A stretch of 64,000 bases of DNA from CAYWPG01 sp964460035 (GTDB lineage: Bacteria > Pseudomonadota > Gammaproteobacteria > Nitrococcales > AK92): assembly GCA_964460035.1 (NCBI GenBank), contig CAYWPG010000012.1, positions 32,223 to 96,222 on the forward strand. The letters run 5' to 3'. This document shows positions 16,601 to 24,204 of the stretch, one piece after another. The position numbers were made by a program, and so were the translations under genes. The notes beneath the pieces were generated by a model that made no database searches, had not been told where the DNA came from, and saw only the letters and a list, made by a program, of their open reading frames with translations. The first letter of the stretch is position 1. Each line of letters starts with the position of its first letter.

Positions 16601-18142
16601 ATGACATGGCGCGATGCCATTACCGAGCTCGAATTGCGCCAGCGAGCTGCGCAAGCGATGGGCGGCGAGGACAAAGTCGCCCGCCAGCATGCCGCCGGCA
16701 AGCTCACGGTTCGCGAGCGCATTGCCCAGCTGCTTGACGCCGGCTCGTTCCGGGAGCTGGGCTCGATCGCCGGCAAAGCCGTGTATGACGATGCGGGCAA
16801 GCTGCTCGAGTTCACACCGGCCAATTACCTGTTCGGCCGCGGCCGCGTAGACGGCCGCCCGGTGGCCGTCTCGGGCGACGATTTCACCGTCCGCGGCGGC
16901 GCCGCCGATGGCTCGGTACGGGACAAGGTCCAGCAGTGCGAGCGCATGGCGCACGAGTTACGCCTGCCGCTGATCCGGCTGCTCGACTCCACCGGCGGCT
17001 CAGTGCGCACAGTGGAAGCCATGGGCCGCACCTACGTGCCTGCCAATCCGGCCTGGGACGATGTGGTGCTCAATCTCTCGACGGTACCGGTGGTGTCCCT
17101 GGTGCTGGGCTCGGTGGCCGGCATCGCCTCGGTAAGGGCGGTGACCAGCCATTTCTCGGTGATGGTGGAAAACACCTCGCACATGTTCATCGCCGGCCCA
17201 CCGGTGCTGGCCCGCACCGGCGTCGCCGTGAGCAAGGAGGAGCTGGGCGGCGCTGCCGTTCATGCGCGCAGCGGCGCCATCGATGCGGTAGTCGACAGCG
17301 AGCAGGCGGCGTTCGAGCAAGCGCGCCGCTTCCTCTCGTATCTGCCGTCGTCCGTGTACGAGCTCCCGCCGCGGGCCGCCTGCGACGATCCCGTCGATCG
17401 CCGCGAGGAGAGCCTGATCGACGCGGTACCAACCGACCGGCGCCAGGTCTACAAGATGCGCGACATCCTGACCAGCGTCCTGGACAGGGGCAGCCTCTTC
17501 GAGATGGGCGCCAAGTTCGGGCGCTCCGCAATCACCGCGCTGGCGCGCGTGAATGGCTATCCGGTCGCGGTCCTGGCCAGCGACCCGTTCTTCTACGGCG
17601 GCGCCTGGACCGCGGAGACGGCCGACAAGGTCACCCGCTTCATCGATCTGGCGGAAACCTTTCATTTGCCCGTAGTGCATTTCGTCGATATCCCCGGTTT
17701 CCTGATCGGCCCCGAAGCGGAGCGGGCCGGCACGCTGCGCCGTGGTGCCCGCGCGCTCGCGGCCGTCTATCAGGCCTCCGTGCCCTGGTGCTCGATTATC
17801 GTTCGCAAAGCCTTCGGCGTGGCGGGCGCCGCTCACACCAACCACGCCCGCTTTCGCTTCCGTTATGCCTGGCCCTCCGGCGACTGGGGCTCGATCCCGC
17901 TCGAAGGAGGCATAGAGGCGGCTTACCGGCAAGAACTTGCCGAGGCCGACGACCCCGCAGCCAAGCTCGCCGAGATCAATGCCCGGCTCGAAGCGCTGCG
18001 CTCGCCTTTTCGCACCGCCGAGGCCTTCGGCGTGGAGGAGATCATCGACCCACGCGACACCCGCCCACTGCTGTGCGAATTCGCCGAGCTCGCCGCCCGC
18101 GTACTCACGCCAGGCCCATCCAGCATTCGCTACCGGCCATAG
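16601..18142 (+). CDS. Acyl-CoA carboxylase carboxyltransferase (beta) subunit
   Basis: 513-residue carboxyltransferase of the PccB/AccD5/MccB type, carrying both crotonase-fold halves in one chain. N-terminal half: RQHAAGKLTVRERIAQLLDAG and the region of SVAGIASVRAVTSHFSVMVE. C-terminal half: GYPVAVLASDPFFYGGAWT and VDIPGFLIGPEAERAGTLR. It transfers CO2 from carboxybiotin to an acyl-CoA and needs a biotin carrier and biotin carboxylase. A tiny carrier is encoded 5.7 kb downstream in the same gene run, but no separate biotin carboxylase is present; the only one is in the divergent one-chain enzyme. ATG 16601 follows AGGAGGAG. It is followed after 12 bases by the ABC transporter genes. Confidence 0.88.
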   Translation: MTWRDAITELELRQRAAQAMGGEDKVARQHAAGKLTVRERIAQLLDAGSFRELGSIAGKAVYDDAGKLLEFTPANYLFGRGRVDGRPVAVSGDDFTVRGGAADGSVRDKVQQCERMAHELRLPLIRLLDSTGGSVRTVEAMGRTYVPANPAWDDVVLNLSTVPVVSLVLGSVAGIASVRAVTSHFSVMVENTSHMFIAGPPVLARTGVAVSKEELGGAAVHARSGAIDAVVDSEQAAFEQARRFLSYLPSSVYELPPRAACDDPVDRREESLIDAVPTDRRQVYKMRDILTSVLDRGSLFEMGAKFGRSAITALARVNGYPVAVLASDPFFYGGAWTAETADKVTRFIDLAETFHLPVVHFVDIPGFLIGPEAERAGTLRRGARALAAVYQASVPWCSIIVRKAFGVAGAAHTNHARFRFRYAWPSGDWGSIPLEGGIEAAYRQELAEADDPAAKLAEINARLEALRSPFRTAEAFGVEEIIDPRDTRPLLCEFAELAARVLTPGPSSIRYRP

Positions 18143-18154
18143 AGGGGAAATGCG

Positions 18155-19198
18155 ATGAACCACGAGGCCCATGCCGTCGCGACGGAACCTTCGTTCAGCC
18201 ACGCGGTGGACAGCGCACCGCTGCTCGATGTGCGCAACCTGAGCATCACCTTCTACGACCGCGACGGCGAAACGCCCATCACGCGCGATGTGTCGTTCTC
18301 GGTGCGACCGGGAGAGCGCGTCGGGGTAGTCGGCGAAAGCGGTTGCGGCAAAACGGTGACCGGACTGTCCATCCTGCGCTTGCTGCCCGAGCGCGGCACC
18401 CGTATCAGCGGGCAAATCCTGTTCGAAGGCCAAGACCTGACTGCGCTATCCCCACGGCAGATGCGCGCCATTCGCGGCCGCGACATCAGCATGGTCTTTC
18501 AGGAGCCGATGAGCGCCCTGGACCCGGTATTCACCGTGGGCGAGCAGCTCAGCGAGACCTTGCGCGCGCACAGCAACATCAGCCGCCAGGAAGCGCGCGA
18601 GCGCGCGATCGAAGCACTGCGGGAAGTGGGCATTCCGGCGCCCGAGCAGCGCTACGACGAGTACCCTCACCAGTTTTCCGGCGGCATGCGGCAACGCGTG
18701 ATGATCGCCATGGCGCTGATTTGCCGCCCTAAGCTGATCATCGCCGACGAGCCGACCACGGCGCTGGATGTCACCGTCCAGGCGCAGATCATAGATCTGC
18801 TCTGCGAGCTGAGCGAGACGACCGGCACCGCATTGCTGTTCATCACCCACGATCTGGGGGTCGTCGCCGAGACTTGTTCGCGCATGCTGACCATGTACGC
18901 GGGCCAGATCGTCGAGAACGCGCCTGTGGACGATGTGCTGCGCCGGCCTCGCCACCCTTACACCTCCGGCCTGCTGCGCTCTTTGCCCGGCCTTAGCGTG
19001 CGCGGCGCGCCGCTGCCCTCTATCCCCGGGCGCGTGCCCTCGCCGCACGAAATGCCCGCGGGCTGCCGCTTTCGCGCCCGCTGTCCGTACGCGGTCGCCG
19101 GCTGCGAAGCGCCGCAGCCCATGCAAACGGACGCCGACGGCCATCAGGCCCGTTGCTGGCGTCAACAACAGCTCGATCTTCCGGGAGCGGTGAACTAA
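18155..19198 (+). CDS. Opp/Dpp-type ABC transporter ATPase (OppD/DppD-like)
   Basis: 347-residue nucleotide-binding subunit of a peptide/opine/nickel-type importer. Walker A GESGCGKTVTGLSIL, Q-loop MVFQEPMSALDPVF, signature FSGGMRQRVMIAMAL, Walker B LIIADEPTTALDVT and the H-loop ITHDLG are complete. The C-terminal oligopeptide-transporter extension with its cysteine cluster is present (about 290-335), as in OppD/DppD. Its TAA overlaps the next ATG (TAATG), so the two ATPases are translationally coupled and should form a heterodimer. Confidence 0.92.
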   Translation: MNHEAHAVATEPSFSHAVDSAPLLDVRNLSITFYDRDGETPITRDVSFSVRPGERVGVVGESGCGKTVTGLSILRLLPERGTRISGQILFEGQDLTALSPRQMRAIRGRDISMVFQEPMSALDPVFTVGEQLSETLRAHSNISRQEARERAIEALREVGIPAPEQRYDEYPHQFSGGMRQRVMIAMALICRPKLIIADEPTTALDVTVQAQIIDLLCELSETTGTALLFITHDLGVVAETCSRMLTMYAGQIVENAPVDDVLRRPRHPYTSGLLRSLPGLSVRGAPLPSIPGRVPSPHEMPAGCRFRARCPYAVAGCEAPQPMQTDADGHQARCWRQQQLDLPGAVN

Positions 19199-20208
19199 TG
19201 GTTGCGGTAACCGAGACTGTAGCGGCGGCCACTTCGGTGGTGACTGCCGAGGATCTGACGGTCCACTTCACCATAGGCCGTGGCGAAACGGTCAAAGCCG
19301 TGGACGGCGTCAGCTTTGGAATCCACTCCGGCGAGACGTTCGGCATTATCGGCGAGTCCGGCTCGGGGAAGACCACCGTGGGCCGGGCGCTGGTGGGCCT
19401 GCTCAAGCCCACCAGCGGCCGCATCCTTTACGACGGACGCGACATCGGCGGCTTGTCGCGCAGCGAATACCGGCTGCTGCGGCGCGATTACCAAATCATC
19501 TTCCAGGACCCGCACGCCGCGCTCAATCCGCGCATGACCATACTGCAAAGCGTCCTGGAACCGCTGGAAATCCTGCGCGAGGGCACCGCCCAGAGCCGGC
19601 GCCAGCGTGCCGAGGAGGCGCTGGAGCGCTGCGGGCTGGCGCCGGAGATCGGCGCACGCTACCCCCACCAGCTCTCGGGCGGACAGAAACAGCGGGTGAA
19701 CATCGCCCGCGCGCTGACGCTGCGCCCGAAATTCATCGTCTGCGACGAAGTGGTGGCCGCGCTGGACGTATCGATCCGCGGCGCCATCCTCAATCTGTTC
19801 CGCGACCTGCAGCGCGAGCTGGGAATCACCTACGCGTTCATCACTCACGACATCTCGGTGGTTTCGCACATCAGCGACCGGGTAGGCGTGATGTACCTGG
19901 GCAAGCTGATGGAAATGGGACCGACCGAAGCGGTCACGCAGCGGCCGCTGCACCCGTACACCGAGGCGCTGCTGTCCGCTGAGCCGCTGCCCCTGCCCAG
20001 CGACGTACGCGATCGCAGCCGCCGAATCCGCCTGACCGGCGAGATTCCCAGCCCACTGTCCCCGCCCAGCGGCTGCCGTTTTCGCACGCGCTGCCCCGCA
20101 GCGCAGCCGCGCTGCGCGGAGCAGGCACCGGCCTGGCGCGAGTTGGCGCCCGATCACTGGGTGGCCTGCCATTTTTCCACGGCGGACGGTCCGCCAGCGG
20201 CCCGTTAG
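19198..20208 (+). CDS. Opp/Dpp-type ABC transporter ATPase (OppF/DppF-like)
   Basis: Second nucleotide-binding subunit, 336 residues from the coupled ATG 19198. Walker A GESGSGKTTVGRAL, signature LSGGQKQRVNIARAL and the H-loop FITHDIS are intact. Walker B reads FIVCDEVVAALDVS, with Val where the usual sequence is DEPVSALD; the catalytic Glu is retained. The C-terminal peptide-transporter extension with CRFRTRCP is present. It pairs with the preceding ATPase and the permeases 1.8 kb downstream. Confidence 0.92.
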   Translation: MVAVTETVAAATSVVTAEDLTVHFTIGRGETVKAVDGVSFGIHSGETFGIIGESGSGKTTVGRALVGLLKPTSGRILYDGRDIGGLSRSEYRLLRRDYQIIFQDPHAALNPRMTILQSVLEPLEILREGTAQSRRQRAEEALERCGLAPEIGARYPHQLSGGQKQRVNIARALTLRPKFIVCDEVVAALDVSIRGAILNLFRDLQRELGITYAFITHDISVVSHISDRVGVMYLGKLMEMGPTEAVTQRPLHPYTEALLSAEPLPLPSDVRDRSRRIRLTGEIPSPLSPPSGCRFRTRCPAAQPRCAEQAPAWRELAPDHWVACHFSTADGPPAAR

Positions 20209-20267
20209 CGTTTCCCGACCGCTACGGGCTCATCACTGCAAAAAACGATAACGGGAGGAGAGGCGAG

Positions 20268-21851
20268 ATGAGCGATAAAGACGAAAACAAGCCGCTGCTG
20301 GTCGATGGCTTGCCCATGCGGCGGCGCGACTTTCTCGGACTGGTGTCCGGTGCGGTCGCGCTGGGCGCGCTGGGCGGCCCCGCCACATTGCTGGCCCAGG
20401 GTGCGGCCAATCGCGTGCTGCGCGTAGGCGCCAACGCCAATCCATCCAGCCTGGATCCGGCCACCGGCGGCGCGGGCTCGGACCACGTGTTCCTCTATCC
20501 CATCTTCGACACCCTGGTCGAATGGGACTACGAAAGCCTGGCGGCAAAGCCGGGGCTGGCAGCCTCCTGGTCCTTCCCCAACCCGCGGACCATGGTGATC
20601 AAACTGCACGAGGGAGTGCGCTTCCATGACGGCACCCTGCTCGATGCCGAGGCGGTGAAATTCAACCTGGACCGCAACCGCAGCGACCAGCGCTCCAACA
20701 TCCGCAGCGACCTGATCAGCGTTGAATCGGTAGAGGTCACCGGCCCCTACGAGGTCACTCTGCACCTGAAGGAGCCCGACACCTCGCTGCCGCTGATTCT
20801 CTCGGATCGCGCCGGCATGATGGTCTCGCCCAAGGCCGTGCAGGAGCTGGGCAGCCGCCACGATCGCAACCCAGTGGGCTGCGGGCCGATGAAGTTCGTC
20901 AGCTGGGCCGACGGCGATCGCATAATACTCGAACGCAACCCCAACTACTGGCGGCAGGACCGGCCGTTCGTGAGCGGCATAGAGTTCCGCATCATCGTGG
21001 ACAGCTCTACCCGTTTGCGCGCGGTGACCTCTGGCCAGACCGATATCGCCTACCAGCTCGACGGCCGCCAGATCCCGGTCATCAATCGTACCCGCGGCGT
21101 CAATGCGGTGGTCGGCTCCACCGTCTACTGCTTCCAGCTCTACCTCAACTACGCGCGCGGCCCGCTGCGCGATGTGCGCGTGCGCCGCGCACTCAACCAC
21201 GCCGTGGACCGCGAAGCGTTCGTGCAAGTCACCATGGCAGGCGCTGGGGAACCGGCTTACATGAACCTGCCCCGCTCGCACTGGGCATACAACCCGGAGC
21301 TGGAGTCGCTGTATCCATACGACCCGGACCGGGCCCGCGCCCTGTTGCGCGAGGCCGGTTATCCGAACGGCATCGAGCTGGACATGCGCGGCTACAGCGA
21401 TCAGGCCTCGGTGCAGCGGCAAGAGCTGTTGATCGAGCAGTTCGCGCGCGCCGGCATCCGCGGCCGCTTCCGCAACGGCACCATCGCCGAGGCATCGGGC
21501 GCTTTCTTCGGCCAGGAGAAGGCGGGCGACATGCTGCTCTCGGCCTGGACCGGCCGTCCCGACCCCAGCCTGAGCTACTCGCTGATGTACCTGGAGAACT
21601 CCTACTTCAACGCCGGCCGTGTCGCGCCGCCGCCCGGTTTCGTCGAAGCGCTACAACGCTCGCGCAGCACCGACGACATCGACGAGCGCCGCAAGGCCTT
21701 GTTCGAGGTCCAACGGCTGGTCATGGAGAACGCCCTGGTGCTGCCCCTGGCCTTCCGCGACGAGATCAGCGCGGCCAGCGCCAGCATAGAGAACTTCCGG
21801 CCCAACCTGCTCGGCAAGCCGAAGTTCGAGTTCGTGTCGTTCAAGGGCTGA
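20268..21851 (+). CDS. Family 5 extracellular solute-binding protein with Tat signal
   Basis: 527-residue periplasmic binding protein of the OppA/DppA/NikA family (SBP_bac_5) feeding the surrounding ABC importer. The N-terminus carries RRRDFLG (18-24) followed by a short hydrophobic segment, a twin-arginine export signal ending near LLAQGA; most proteins of this family use the Sec route, so a folded or cofactor-containing state at export is possible. Family hallmarks include VEFNLDRN-like VKFNLDRNRS and GCGPMKF. ATG 20268 follows GGAGGAGAGG. The bound compound is unknown; linkage to CoA ligases and carboxylases suggests an acid or acylated molecule rather than an ordinary peptide. Confidence 0.88.
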   Translation: MSDKDENKPLLVDGLPMRRRDFLGLVSGAVALGALGGPATLLAQGAANRVLRVGANANPSSLDPATGGAGSDHVFLYPIFDTLVEWDYESLAAKPGLAASWSFPNPRTMVIKLHEGVRFHDGTLLDAEAVKFNLDRNRSDQRSNIRSDLISVESVEVTGPYEVTLHLKEPDTSLPLILSDRAGMMVSPKAVQELGSRHDRNPVGCGPMKFVSWADGDRIILERNPNYWRQDRPFVSGIEFRIIVDSSTRLRAVTSGQTDIAYQLDGRQIPVINRTRGVNAVVGSTVYCFQLYLNYARGPLRDVRVRRALNHAVDREAFVQVTMAGAGEPAYMNLPRSHWAYNPELESLYPYDPDRARALLREAGYPNGIELDMRGYSDQASVQRQELLIEQFARAGIRGRFRNGTIAEASGAFFGQEKAGDMLLSAWTGRPDPSLSYSLMYLENSYFNAGRVAPPPGFVEALQRSRSTDDIDERRKALFEVQRLVMENALVLPLAFRDEISAASASIENFRPNLLGKPKFEFVSFKG

Positions 21852-21859
21852 TGGCCAAG

Positions 21860-21897
21860 GGTTGCCGCGCCGCCTCGCGCAGGCCGGCGCGGCAACC
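21860..21897 (+). repeat. Long perfect hairpin between binding-protein and permease genes
   Basis: A 13-bp perfect stem (21860-21872 with 21885-21897, starting GGTTGCCGCGCCG) and a 12-base loop, inside the operon directly after the binding-protein gene. There is no U-tract. Such stems often protect the upstream mRNA so that the binding protein is made in excess over the permeases. Confidence 0.6.
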
Positions 21898-21968
21898 GCG
21901 TCCTTCCTTGAGCGAGTCCGCGTCGAGTCCGGCGTGCAACCTTACGGCAAATACCAGGCAGCGCTGAG

Positions 21969-22928
21969 ATGATCACCCGCAAGAAACAGAAAATGCTGTT
22001 CAGCCGCCTGTTACAGGCAATCCCGATCGTGGTGCTGGCCACGTTCATCGTCTTCTCGCTGATGCAGCTGATCCCCGGCGATATCGCCACCACCCTGGCC
22101 GGCGACAACGCCAGCGAGGAACGCATCGAAGAGATCCGCGAGCTGTACGGGCTCAACCAGCCGTTCCTGCTGCAGTACGGCAGCTGGCTGTGGAACGCTG
22201 CGCGCGGCGACCTGGGTCTGTCACTGCTGTCAGGCGAACAGGTCGCGGAGACCATTGCCCGCTCTTTTCCGAATACGCTGCTGATCGTGGTCTATGCGAT
22301 TCTGCTGTCCGTGCTCGTCGGCGTACCGCTGGGCATACTCGCCGCCTCGCGGCCGGGATCGCGGCTGGATGGCACGGTCATGGGCATCGCATCGCTGGGC
22401 GTCGCCATACCGAACTTCTGGTTCGGCATGATCCTGGCGCTCACGCTAGCGCTGGGTCTGAACCTGTTCCCCGCCACCGGCTTCGTCGCGCCTGGAGTGC
22501 ACTTCGGGCAAGCGATCTGGTACGCCACCCTGCCGGCCATCGCTCTGTGCACCAACGGCATCGCCGAAGTCGCCCGTCAGCTCCGCGGCTCGCTGGTAGA
22601 GATCCATGCCTCCCAGCACGTGCGTACCCTGCATGCCAAGGGGCTGAGCCCGGCCAGCATTCTTTGGAAACACGGACTCAAGAACGTCAGCGTCAACCTG
22701 CTGACCGTGATCAGCCTGCTGTTCAACAAGACCCTGGCGGCCACGGTGGTGGTGGAAGTGGTGTTCGCCATCCCCGGCATGGGCAACACCATCGTCAATG
22801 CCGTGCTGCAGCGCGACTTTCCCGTCGTACAAGGCGCGGTGCTCGCCATGGTGATCACCGTGATCGTAGTGAATCTGGTAACGGACCTGCTCTACACGGT
22901 CCTGGATCCGAGGATCGATCAGCTATGA
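21969..22928 (+). CDS. ABC transporter permease (OppB/DppB-like)
   Basis: 319-residue inner-membrane subunit with six predicted membrane helices. The N-terminal helix LLQAIPIVVLATFIVFSLMQ and the loop LIPGD are typical of DppB. The binding-protein-dependent transport motif (EAA loop) is recognisable around EIHASQHVRTLHAKGLSP, where the ATPases dock. It begins 117 bases after the binding-protein gene, past a strong hairpin, and its TGA overlaps the ATG of the next permease (ATGA). Confidence 0.9.
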   Translation: MITRKKQKMLFSRLLQAIPIVVLATFIVFSLMQLIPGDIATTLAGDNASEERIEEIRELYGLNQPFLLQYGSWLWNAARGDLGLSLLSGEQVAETIARSFPNTLLIVVYAILLSVLVGVPLGILAASRPGSRLDGTVMGIASLGVAIPNFWFGMILALTLALGLNLFPATGFVAPGVHFGQAIWYATLPAIALCTNGIAEVARQLRGSLVEIHASQHVRTLHAKGLSPASILWKHGLKNVSVNLLTVISLLFNKTLAATVVVEVVFAIPGMGNTIVNAVLQRDFPVVQGAVLAMVITVIVVNLVTDLLYTVLDPRIDQL

Positions 22929-23803
22929 GCGCCAATGCAATTGCCCTGCCGCTGTCCGAACAGCCCCTGCATACCCGCTTCTTACATTGGTGTCGACGCG
23001 ATGTGCGCGGCGCGCTGAGTCTGGCCTTCCTGCTAGCCATGCTGGCCGTGGCGCTGCTGGCCCCTTGGATCGCCCCGCACTCGCCCACGGCTCAGGACTA
23101 CTCCAACATGCTCTCCCCTCCCAGCGCCGAACACTGGCTGGGCACGGACGATCTGGGGCGCGACGTGCTGAGCCGTCTCATCCACGGCACCACCAGCTCG
23201 ATCTACGCGGCCTTCCTCGCGGTGGGAGTGGCGGTACTGATAGGCGTGCCGATAGGCATGGTGGCCGGTTTTCTGGGAGGCTGGGTCGATCAGGGCATCA
23301 GCCGCCTGATAGACACCTTGCTCTCTTTTCCAGCGATAGTGCTGGCTGTGGCCGTCACCGGCGCAATGGGCATAGGCCTGACCAACGCTATGCTGGCGGT
23401 GGGCCTGGTGTTCGCGCCGCAACTGGCACGCCTGGTGCGAGCCCGCACCCTGGTGGTGCGCCAGGAGCTGTATGTGGACGCGGCCCGCTGCTTCGGCGCC
23501 TCGACGCCGCGCGTACTAATACGGCACGTACTCCCCAATGCCATACAGCCCGTGATCGTGCAGGCCACGTTGCTGCTGGCGGTCGCGCTGCTGGCCGAGG
23601 CCAGCCTGAGCTTTCTGGGGCTGGGCGTGCAGGCGCCGGACGTGAGCTGGGGCGCGATGATAGCCCGCGGCTATATGTACATGGAGATCGCCCCTGAGCA
23701 AATGTACGCGCCCGGCCTGATCATTCTGGTCACCGCAGTCGCATTCAACGCCTTGGGCGAATCGCTGCGGGTCGCCCTGGACCCGACCATGAAGGGTCGC
23801 TGA
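22925..23803 (+). CDS. ABC transporter permease (OppC/DppC-like)
   Basis: 292-residue second permease. The N-terminal OppC-type segment is followed by six helices, with HWLGTDDLGRDVLSRLIHGT typical of DppC and the EAA loop at YVDAARCFGASTPRVLIRHVLPN. The start at 22925 overlaps the preceding stop; an open frame reaching back to 22190 in this register is only antiparallel noise within the upstream permease. Of its 17 isoleucines I count 8 AUA codons, 7 AUC and 2 AUU, a strikingly high AUA share. Confidence 0.92.
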   Translation: MSANAIALPLSEQPLHTRFLHWCRRDVRGALSLAFLLAMLAVALLAPWIAPHSPTAQDYSNMLSPPSAEHWLGTDDLGRDVLSRLIHGTTSSIYAAFLAVGVAVLIGVPIGMVAGFLGGWVDQGISRLIDTLLSFPAIVLAVAVTGAMGIGLTNAMLAVGLVFAPQLARLVRARTLVVRQELYVDAARCFGASTPRVLIRHVLPNAIQPVIVQATLLLAVALLAEASLSFLGLGVQAPDVSWGAMIARGYMYMEIAPEQMYAPGLIILVTAVAFNALGESLRVALDPTMKGR

Positions 23804-23835
23804 AGGCACTCACCGGCGATAACGGAGAGAACACG

Positions 23836-24057
23836 ATGACGATAGAAATCATCCGCTCCGAAACCGAAGGCCGCGTACTCGATGCGGTGGTCGAGGTGGG
23901 CGACAAGGTAAGTGCGGACGATCCCTTGATCCTGATCGAGATCATGAAGATGCACATTCCCGTGCTGGCCGGTAAAGCGGGCGTTGTGAAGAGCCTGCTG
24001 GTCAGCGCGGGGGACAACATCAGCGAAGGCCAGCCGGTGGCGGAGCTGGAAGTCTAG
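23836..24057 (+). CDS. Stand-alone biotinyl carrier protein
   Basis: 73-residue single biotinyl/lipoyl-attachment domain. The hairpin turn IEIMKMH (35-41) carries the lysine that would be biotinylated; the usual AMKM is IMKM here. The pattern of two half-domains with repeated glycine-aspartate turns (VEVGDKVSADDPL, VSAGDNISEGQPV) matches biotin carriers. It lacks the long Ala/Pro linker of AccB and is too small to interact alone with an AccC dimer. In the operon it should serve the carboxyltransferase at 16.6 kb. A lipoyl carrier is the alternative, but MKM around the lysine favours biotin. Confidence 0.85.
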   Translation: MTIEIIRSETEGRVLDAVVEVGDKVSADDPLILIEIMKMHIPVLAGKAGVVKSLLVSAGDNISEGQPVAELEV

Positions 24058-24077
24058 CAAAGCGCCGACAAGGCCCT

Positions 24078-24099
24078 GCCGGGCCGCCCGCGGCCCGGC
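24078..24099 (+). repeat. GC-rich hairpin between carrier and ligase genes
   Basis: A perfect 10-bp stem GCCGGGCCGC / GCGGCCCGGC with a CC loop, in the 147-base gap. It lacks a U-run (followed by AAAGAAC), so it is more likely an mRNA-processing or partial-termination element than a full terminator. Confidence 0.45.
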
Positions 24100-24204
24100 A
24101 AAGAACCATCGTCGAACTCGGCACCTGCTCGCCGACACGCGCAGAGTCCGCATGCGGCGGCAGGCGAACGGGCATAACTCAACCACAAGCGCGAGGAGAG
24201 ACTC

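Noticed and set aside
16601..18142. Geranyl-CoA carboxylase subunit of an acyclic-terpene (atu) cluster
   Set aside because: No other atu genes (AtuA, AtuE, AtuF) are present and the companion transporter is not part of that pathway.
22190..22924. N-terminal extension of the second permease back to 22190
   Set aside because: Overlaps the first permease in another frame; the ATGA overlap at 22925 gives a normal DppC N-terminus.
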